Shown piece by piece: positions 56,843 to 64,000 of a DNA stretch of 64,000 bases (position 1 is its first letter; every line of letters begins with the position of its first letter). Below the pieces are notes generated by a model, which ran no database searches, was not told where the DNA came from, and saw nothing but the letters and a program-made list of their open reading frames with translations. The stretch spans positions 29,458,035 through 29,522,034 of the forward strand of contig JAQNBH010000015.1 in NCBI GenBank assembly GCA_028752905.1, given 5' to 3'. Source of the DNA: Cladorhizidae sp. MBARI D1340-BT2 (lineage: Eukaryota; Porifera; Demospongiae; Poecilosclerida; Cladorhizidae). The translations under genes and the position numbers were made by a program.

Positions 56843-57748
56843 CACTTTTGTTAAATGAGATACTTGACTTTTCTCTGCATGTAACTGGCTTATTAAGTAG
56901 GTAGAAGTATTTAGCCCCTAAGTCAGACTTTATTGTTCATCTGACTATACTTTAACACATGCATCTCCAAAATTAATATAATAACAATAACAACAGCAAC
57001 AACAACAACATAAACAGCAATATCAGAAGAAACAAATGAAAAATGAATGATATTTTTTAACAAAAAACTTGTGTTCATAGTAGCATTGTTATAATATATA
57101 TATTACCTTATAAAGCCTCCCATATAATTAAATCCAGGTGGAATCTTACTTCAATTATTTAATACTTATTTTTTTATTTAGCCATTCTCTTTATGTAAAG
57201 CATTCAATCCAGGGTGAAATATCCACCAACCCCTGTTTACTTGGTAGTAAATGGTTCAATCCTGGATGGTATCTTGTTGTTCTTTTCCCCGATTCACTCA
57301 TTACTCAAAGTAGCCATTTCATAGTGGTTCAAGGTTCCCAGTTCTGGAATTTTTAAATATTTTTTTCCTACCAAACATCAGGAAATTCTGTGGGATGACT
57401 TTGAGGAGAAAAACAAGATCACCAGTTCAATCCTCGATGGAACCTTTTTTTTCATCATCAACATTGGATATTCAGTGGAAGAGCTTCAACTAGTTAAAAA
57501 TAATAATCAGCAGTTATAATGGATAGCTATATATGCGTTTGTACATCTATGTGTACATGTATGTTTAAAAGCCACTGGATGCTACACTAGCATGAAAGCA
57601 CAACAGAGTGAAGATATCTCAGCCAGTAATATATACATATATGTTTATCAAAGAACTTCTTTTTTGACTAAACTATTCTTTTCTCTCTTTAAAAAAAATT
57701 CAGATAAACTACCACACCAGGCAGCTCCTTCCTTCTTCTTGACAGGCC
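56843..57748. other. Upstream region of the SLC66A1-like gene, no gene seen
   Basis: AT-rich, with AAC/AAT-rich simple sequence near 56990-57010. The phrase TTCAATCC(T/A)GG with variants recurs at 57130-57450, hinting at an old repeat. A possible 3' splice site precedes the coding start (TTCAG at 57702-57706). Confidence 0.4.
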
Positions 57749-57930
57749 ATGGAGAAAATGCTGTACTTGAGCAATAGCTCAGACACAGACTGCGACATCA
57801 ATGCTACCATTAGCCTGCACTCACAGTGGATATACAAGTACTTGGGACAATGTGTGGTTGAAGTGAAGCAGTATTTTGCATTGATGATCGGTCTTCTATC
57901 CATTGTATTCTGGATCTGTGCTCTATGGCC
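57749..57930 (+). CDS. SLC66A1: PQ-loop lysosomal amino-acid transporter, first coding exon
   Basis: ATG in GCCATGG context. The 60 codons read MEKMLYLSNSSDTDCDINAT, SLHSQWIYKYLGQCVVEV and a first TM helix (FALMIGLLSIVFWICALWP). The pattern C...I-x-W-I-x-x-x-LG-x-C...GLLSI...P matches the N-terminus of SLC66A1/PQLC2, where the next residue is the Q of the first PQ motif. The exon ends two bases into the Pro codon (CC then GTAAGC), which fits. Family members export cationic amino acids from lysosomes. Two N-glycosylation-like sites (NSS, NAT) fit a lumenal N-terminus. No second exon was found before the window end; the next intron carries a TA run and transposons. Confidence 0.65.
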
Positions 57931-58479
57931 GTAAGCCTACATAATATATATATATATATATATATATATACAAGACAAAACATGTTTTATTTTGAAAAAA
58001 AATATATATATTCGATTGACTAATCAAAGAAGAAATGAAACAAGAATTATCCAATGAACACAAAAATATTTAGAGGAACCATTATTTATTATACTCAAAA
58101 TATATTGGAGATTTTTAAGCAGTATTATAGTGTTGGTCTTCATTATGAACTCAAAATTGAATACAGATTTTAAGCAGTATTGTAGTGTTGGTCTTTATTT
58201 TATTAACCGATAGAGGGACCTGGAAATGTTTGTGTTTACATTGATAAATTCATGTTTGATTTCTTATTTGACTGGTCTATATATCCATATATAAATAGAA
58301 CATTTTTGTCTCGCTTGTATTGGTTTTCTTTAAAAAAAAAATCATTTGATATGTACATAGTCTGGCTTAATGTTGAGCAACATAAGATTTATTCCTCCAA
58401 ATTTGAATGAGAAATTCAAAGGTATGTGGATTCCATGACCGATTTCACAATATGCATGCCGCCTCGGGCAAGAACTTTT
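57931..58479. other. Start of the SLC66A1-like intron with TA microsatellite
   Basis: A TA run follows the donor at about 57940-57970. A TTTTAAGCAGTATTATAGTGTTGGTCTTCATT-type phrase occurs twice (near 58110 and 58170), a local 56-58-bp duplication. No exon is recognised. Confidence 0.55.
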
Positions 58480-58690
58480 CGCGAATCATCTGTTCCGATG
58501 CTGGTGATCATCTAGATTCTTTTGCCCTGCACAGACAGCCTTCCTCTTTGAACTTTTTGTGCCATGTCCAAATCTGCATTGCAGTTGGTGCGTTTTCTTT
58601 CGCAAAAATGTACGCTGCACACTCTTGTTCGACTGTGTTCGAGCAAACTCCAACACACAAAACTCCTTTTCTTTTCTAGTGAATGGCATT
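58480..58690 (-). pseudogene. DUF4817 transposon-associated helix-turn-helix fragment
   Basis: The minus strand reads MPFTRKEKEFCVLEFARTQS and NKSVQRTFLRK, then after a one-base shift KENAPTAMQIWTWHKKFKEE and GCLCRAKES. This is the DUF4817 domain, a short N-terminal DNA-binding-like module found repeatedly in animal transposon proteins. The rest of the protein is not present. Confidence 0.75.
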
Positions 58691-59552
58691 TCTATACCTG
58701 AAAAGATAAAAACATAAAACATTAAAACATAAAAATTAATTTTGACCTGTTTCTACACACGCTGTTAATATTTGAGGTCATTTAAACAATTATTGGCAAA
58801 GTTATTAGATTGCATCAAATTTTTTGAAACACACTGTATATTAAAAGAACCACCTACAAGAAGTTATTGAGTAGCTACACCAGAACTAACATTACTAATA
58901 CACATGGCATATGCATCATAAGTAGTTCATGATTCTGTTAATGGGCCCTCCCAGGAGCAGACAACCTCTGAGAAATGGACAAACTTGTATTTAGCATGGA
59001 GCTAACCTCCGATAAGGGATAGTGTCTCTGCTCCGGGACAATGGACACTACTACTAGAAGTCCCAAACTAAACTAGCAATTCAAAATGAACTCCATAATA
59101 GCGGACATTCCTAAGCTACACCCAGAAAATAAGCCACACCCATAATTCAATAATTAATACAATATCATAACAATTTTTCTAGCTAGTGATCTAGTCCAGC
59201 AGTAATAAGGAGCTGACAAGTTCTCTGCAATCTTATCTATGTAAGGGTTTGCTTCTTAAATACATTATTTACACGGGACCTCCATCCACATCCAGGTACC
59301 CTGTTGACTTTCTCTCTAGCCAATTCTTGTTTAATTCTTGCATAAAAATTGTTAGATAGGATACAAAGACCCATTTGCACCCAGATGACAAGAGATATAA
59401 AAGTAATGTTACTGGGAATAGCAATGTGTGCAACTGTAATCAAATATTGTGAGCATGCGTACATGTAGGTAATTGCGTGTGGTAAGGGGTCGTTATGCCC
59501 GTAAGGTAAGGGGTCTCTGCGCCCATAGTTAGCTATCTCCCCCCAGGTCGAA
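58691..59552. other. Spacer, probably including the 3' LTR of the gypsy element
   Basis: On the minus strand the gypsy integrase stop is followed by CGACCTGGGGGGAGATAG (59548-59531), a plausible polypurine tract, then by GACCCCTTACC repeated twice within 40 bp. The LTR probably starts near 59530 and extends downward, but its far end and the 5' partner are outside what can be checked. Confidence 0.4.
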
Positions 59553-61499
59553 TCAGTCTTTATAGTTCAGCCGATGGTTGGTTACGCATTCCCGTGTTGA
59601 ACGCCGCAGGGAGGGTGTGGAGAGTCTGTCTGGAGTGGGTGGAGGTTCAGCCGGTTGAACAGGCTGCGTTTCCAGAGGGATCTGATGCGGTGTCGGAGGA
59701 GATTCCCCTGGAAGTGAGTCCCATGATGTGGAATCCGTGTCTGGTTCCATGGGAGGTGGACGTGGATCGGGAGGTGGGATGAGTGGCGGACTGGGCAGTG
59801 GCTGCGTGTCAGCGGTTGTCTGAGAAGGGGTAGCGAACTTGCGTAGGAATTTGCGATTCCGTAGTGTCGCTCGTCCTGAGCCAGACAACTTGATCCAGTA
59901 CTGGTCAAATTGCTTTACTTTTGTGACTGTTCCCGTCTTGTCCCATCGGCGGGGAGCAGGTCCGGTCTGATTCTGGATGCGGACCTGGTCTCCTATCCGT
60001 AATGGTGGAAGTGCCCGGGTGTGCTGAGACCATTTAGCGAGCTCGGTTGCTCCTCTGGCTGCCATGGTGGTCTCCCTGGTGTCGAGGAGTTTGTCCCAGT
60101 AGGTGTGGAGGTTCAACTTGCCGGGCAATACAGGGAGAAGCTCCTTGATTGGCCTGGCAAACACTGCGATAGCCGGTGAAATCTTGGTGACTGGGTCTGG
60201 CGTATTCCTGTACGCCAGCATCGCCCTCTGGAACTCGTCGCAGTCTAGGTTTCCATTGGCAGGCGTGTTGCCCGCCAGTGCTTGCTTCACGGTTTTCACT
60301 CCTATCTCTGCACGTGAATTGCTATGGGGATTGGCGACGGAACAGAGACAGTGGTGGATACCCCAGTTAGAGAAGAACGTCTTGGTCGTGGTAGCAGTGA
60401 ACTCCGGGCCCCCGTCTATCGTTATGTCGTCTGGGATGCCGAAGGTGACAAAAGTCATGCATAGGGCGGTGATGAGTCCGGCGGCGCCGTTGATGGATCT
60501 TTCCACGATGGGCCAGCCGGAATATCGATCTACAATCACCACGTATGTGTGACCCTTGTGGTGGAAAAAATCGGCACATAGACTCTGGAAGGGCCTCGTT
60601 GGGAGAGTCGGTGGTGTTGGCGGTAGAGATGCCTGGGAGGGTGACATAACGTTGCACGTGGTGCACGATGACCGATGGTTTGATATGTCTGCTGCTATGC
60701 CCGGCCAAAAGATGGATGCATCAGCTTTTGCCTGCATCATTGTTGTCCCTTGGTGGGCAGAGTAGAGGAATTGGAGGCAGTCGTCTCGTAACGCTGGTGG
60801 AATGACCACTCGGTCTCTGAAGATGACTACTCCATCCACCATGTAGAGGTGGAGACGATGGATGTAAAACTGTCGGATGTGATTGGGCATCTTAGCCTGT
60901 TGTGGAGGGAAGCCCTCTTCTATCAGCTCGATCAGTTGTTGGAAGTGAATGTCTGCTGTCGTCGCTTCCTTGAGATGCTGCCATGTGATGGGGGTTGCCA
61001 TCTCAAGGGCCGAGCAGAAGGTGGACACGATGTCGTCCTCGTCCCTGTCGCTGTTGGCGTCGGCTGGGTCAATCGACATTCCAGCCATCAGGGCGATGGG
61101 GATTCGTGGGGGTGGTGCCGATACCGCGTCTGGCAGGGCCATCCCATGGGGAGTGTTGGATCCAGATGGATGACGGGATAGGGCATCCGACGTGCTGTTT
61201 CGCACGCCGTGGATGTAGACCATTTTGAAGGAGAAAGGCAGTGTCTTCTCCTTCAAGTTGCGGATTCTTGCATTTGTAATGTCCGCCAGAGCCCGGTCGC
61301 CGAATATTTTGACCAAGGGCTTGTGATCAACAGTGATGTACAGGTCTGTGCAGCCGAGGACAAAGTGTCGGCATCGTTGGAGTGCCTCAGCGACCGCGAG
61401 TGCCTCCCCTTCGATGGCAGCATAACGGCTCTCTGCTGCGTGGGTGAACCGGCTTCCTACGAGAGTGATCCGCCAGCCGTCCTTGCAGCAGAAGAGTTA
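59553..61499 (-). pseudogene. Ty3/gypsy pol: RNase H end and integrase
   Basis: Reading from 61499: CCKDGWRITLVGSRFTHAAE, RYAAIEGEALAVAEALQR and ITVDHKPLVKIFGD (RNase H), then a tether with VYIHGVRNSTSDALSRHP. The integrase follows with an HHCC-type finger (YSAHQGTTMMQAKADASIFW, CTTC). The DDE core shows ADFFHHKGHTYVVIVDRYSGW, TIDGGPEFT and NPHSNSRAEIGVKTVKQAL, and an SH3-like tail RIGDQVRIQNQTG. A proline-rich C-terminus ends at 59553. The frame is uninterrupted for 587 codons from 61316. It is the same frame as the RT part; only the TAA at 61499-61497 separates it from the upstream block. Confidence 0.93.
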
Positions 61500-62714
61500 A
61501 CGTTGGGGGCAGGAGCAGTGGCGCTGAAACATCCAATAGCCGATGCCGGACTTTGACCAGTCGGTGGCTATGCATGTGGTTCGATCTTTGTCGAAGATCT
61601 CGACACCTGTCTGAATCTGGTCGATGATTTGCCTCTTAGAGGCTTCGAACGCTTCCTGGTGATCGTTCGTCCATGAAAAAGTGGTTGTTGGCTTGAGAAG
61701 GTCTCTGAACGGTGTCATGGCATCAGCTCGCGAGAAAGAGTAGGCCACTTGATTGACGAGCCCGAACCATGATTGTACATCTGTGGTAGACGTGGGTGTC
61801 GGGAACTCAGCAATTGCTCTCGTAAATTAGCGGGCTGGTTTCACCGTTGTGGGTCCGATCTCGAATCCTGCAAACTGGACTGTGTCCTGCGCGAAGACGA
61901 ATTTCTCTGGATTCAGGGTGATTCCATTCGCTCCGCACAGGCGCAGCCAGTCTGCAGCGTTGTGAAATGCCTGTTCAATGCTTGAGGACCACATCAGGTT
62001 GTCGTCCACACACTTCATCTTGTTTGGCACATCCTCGATGATTGAGTCGAAATGGGCGGTGTACCCGTCACCTGAAGCTTTGAACCCCTGGGGGGCGGTC
62101 AGGTAACGGTTCCGTCCCCAAGGCGTGATAAAAGTGGTGAAGTGCGTGTCCTCCGGGTGCAATGGAACGGAGTGGTATCCGTTCCATGCGTCGAACATGC
62201 TCTTCTTCACCTCCTTGGGGACACCACGTGCCTGGTGGTACGGAGACTTAGTGTGGTGCGTCTCCCTCGTTGCATGGTGGTTGAGGGGTTGGAAATCTAC
62301 GACTCGCCGTGGTTCGCCGTTGGCTTTGCCGACAATCACCATTCGGTGACACCAGGTGTCAGGTGTGCCAACTGGGATCTTCTCCAGTACCCCGAGACGG
62401 ACGTCGCGGTCGAGGTGTTCTTTGACTTGTTCTCCCAGTGCACAGGCACTGAGGCCGCCTTGTATACAGTGACCGGTTTTGCCCCGGGGTCGATATTGAG
62501 CCGCAGGGGTGGTCCCACCATCATGGGAAGGGGTTGGTGTGTACAGACGTTGAACGTGGAGGCTTTGAATGTCGATCTTAAGTGCTGCTCCAGTGCACTC
62601 CTGTTCTCCTCCATAGCTGGGACGGGGAGAGGGATTGAGCCAGTTGGTGGCAGTGAGTGTGTCGGGCATCCACACGTACGCTTCTCTGCCGAGGGGGAGG
62701 TGTTGGTTTGGCAT
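61497..62714 (-). pseudogene. Ty3/gypsy pol: reverse transcriptase and start of RNase H
   Basis: The RT reads LGVLEKIPVGTPDTWCHRMV, GEPRRVVDFQPLNHHATRET, MFDAWNGYHSVPLHPEDTHF, TPWGRNRYLTAPQGFKASGD and the catalytic CVDDNL (CVDD replaces the usual YxDD, as in several animal gypsy lineages). RNase H starts with TCIATDWSKSGIGYWMFQ. One TAA at 61829-61827 interrupts it within the thumb (VKPAR-stop-FTRAIAEF). Otherwise it is in the same frame as the integrase. Confidence 0.93.
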
Positions 62715-64000
62715 TGTTCCCGTGACGGTCCCTTAACCTCGCCGTTTCCCGAAGGTGTCGAGGGAGTGATGAAGCGAGACTGCCCACGTAGTGGGATGCT
62801 CGATGCTGCTGCTGCTGTAGTCGTGGATGGAAACTGAGGAAGTATCAATCCGAGATCCGAGCATGTTTCTCTACTCAAGAACAATCTGGTGACACTGGGT
62901 GTCACGTACACCATCTGCTTGGACTTGGCCTTGGTGTCCGGTAGTGAAATTTCCACTATGATGGCGCCTAGGAGGTGTATTCCGCTCTTATTGCCGCCTG
63001 CATCCGTTGGGAGACGGGAATAAGATTTGTCCGGGATAACCCGAGTCGTCGGAGGATGTGTGTACCCACCAGGCAACACTGACACCCCGTGTCGGGCATG
63101 CCGTCGATGTTGCATTGTGCGGCGCGTGGGCGTCGAGCGATCTTCAGTCGGTCGTAATCGTCTGGGATCAGTTTGACCAACAGATGCCTGGTTGGCTGGG
63201 GGAGAGACTGCCTCTTCACCCATTTGTCTTTGGAGAACATGTGGTGATCCAGTGTGCGACATCTTCCCATTCCGTGGGTCGTGATGTCGCAACATGTGCC
63301 AAAGATGGCATTCTCAGTTGAGGGTTGCTTTAACCAGCACACTCTGTCGGCGTGGTTCTGTTTTCCACATTTCCCACAGGTGTGGCTGAATGCATGGCAT
63401 TCGGTGCTGCGTAAAGAGATTGGGGGGTATTTCCCATGCCCCATCTTCCCGCAGAAGTAACACTTCTCGTCGTCCATGTCGGTGTTGGGTTGTGTACGCC
63501 CGGCTCGAGATGTCTTCTTGTAGCCGCTCTGATGAACCGCCCCCATGGAGGTGCCCGGGTCTAAGAGTGACACGGATGTTTTTGCCGCCTCCTTGGACTC
63601 GACGTAGAGCATGGCTCTCTCCATGGAGAGCGGCTGGTCGGGTTCCCCGAGTAATCCTTGCTTTATCTCTGGATCTGCTAGGCCGGTTATCACATTCTCC
63701 TCAGTGTAGTCGACTACCAGTAGGCATGTGCACGCTTTGGTATACTGGCAGGTGGCTGCCTGGCCCCGGAGTCGTGCCCCGAAGGCCCTTACACCTTCCT
63801 CATGATCTTGAGACATGTTATGCAGTCTGTCTCGTGCCACTGTAGGGTTCTCGACCCTCACAGCCAGTGTCTTGATTGCCTTCATAATGTCGATCAGGGG
63901 CTTTCTTGACAGGGCCACGCCCCTGTTGTTGCGCTGGATTCCTTTGCGGAGGTCCGAGTCACAACACTCGAGGAGTTGTATCGCCTGATCTTCACCCTTG
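62336..64000 (-). pseudogene. Ty3/gypsy gag and aspartic protease, continuing past window edge
   Basis: From the right edge: gag (GVALSRKPLIDIMKAIKTLA, GARLRGQAATCQYTKACT), a zinc knuckle CYFCGKMGHGKYP followed by a second CGKCGKQNHADRVCW, then the protease core MPDTGCQCCLVGTHILRRLG (DTG in place). Near 63000 the frame shifts once and continues through GGNKSGIHLLGAIIVEIS and VTRLFLSRETCSDLGLIL. Near 62425 it shifts again into the RT frame. These two shifts and two nonsense codons are the only lesions seen in more than 4.4 kb. One of the shifts may be the natural gag-pol frameshift, but no slippery site is obvious. The 5' LTR lies beyond 64000. Confidence 0.9.

Noticed and set aside
60103..61556. 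Several plus-strand open frames of 70-150 codons
   Set aside because: Shadows of the minus-strand gypsy pol; GC-rich coding DNA leaves antisense frames open.

Overview
The window looks like nuclear DNA of an early-branching animal, most likely a sponge and possibly a cnidarian. This is inferred from AT-rich non-coding sequence, GT-AG introns, a metabotropic GABA-B-like receptor gene, and a retrotransposon mix dominated by elements with a restriction-like endonuclease. No bacterial-style operons and no tRNA, rRNA or CRISPR features were seen. Only two host genes can be supported; most of the rest is decayed mobile DNA.

Layout. 1-2352: non-LTR retrotransposon open reading frame (reverse transcriptase, zinc finger, restriction-like endonuclease), broken by one shift in a C run. 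2605-4470: wrecked LTR element whose integrase tail precedes the reverse transcriptase (Gmr1-type order), then polypurine tract and LTR. 4508-4630: 33-bp minisatellite. 5640-6080: LINE endonuclease remnant. 6136-9040: Ty1/copia element with short LTR, a copia-style primer-binding site and a decayed gag-pol. 9100-15090: antisense LINE pieces, a decayed hAT transposase, palindromic foldback elements and a solo copia-type LTR.

15802-37850 (+): a class C GPCR of the GABA-B family. Eleven phase-compatible exons cover a signal peptide, the first ligand-binding lobe, the linker into TM1, seven transmembrane segments, a short coiled coil and the C-terminus. The exons expected for the second ligand-binding lobe were not found in the 4.4-kb third intron. 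Its introns hold two long palindromic elements, a roughly 565-bp (TTAC)n array and several recent direct repeats.

39480-41200 (+), 44546-47160 (-) and 55340-56842 (-): more endonuclease-bearing non-LTR elements. Two further 3' tails (47297-47527 and 47683-47883) lie head-to-tail upstream of the second one. 42600-43320 (-): decayed Ulp1-like cysteine protease. 48822-52102: a structurally complete piggyBac element (TTAA duplication, terminal inverted repeats, internal hairpin) with a dead transposase. 53200-53690: Kolobok/Mutator-like transposase remnant. 53876-54878: 499-bp tandem duplication.

57749-57930 (+): first coding exon of a PQ-loop lysosomal amino-acid transporter (SLC66A1/PQLC2-like); later exons are not in the window. 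58480-58690 (-): DUF4817 fragment. 59553-64000 (-): young, visibly GC-richer Ty3/gypsy element with gag, protease, RT, RNase H and integrase, interrupted by two frameshifts and two stops, running off the right edge. The recurrent theme is a host landscape shaped by many transposon classes. The most unusual components are a family of 650-750-bp palindromes ending in G runs and the stacked 3' tails of one retrotransposon family.
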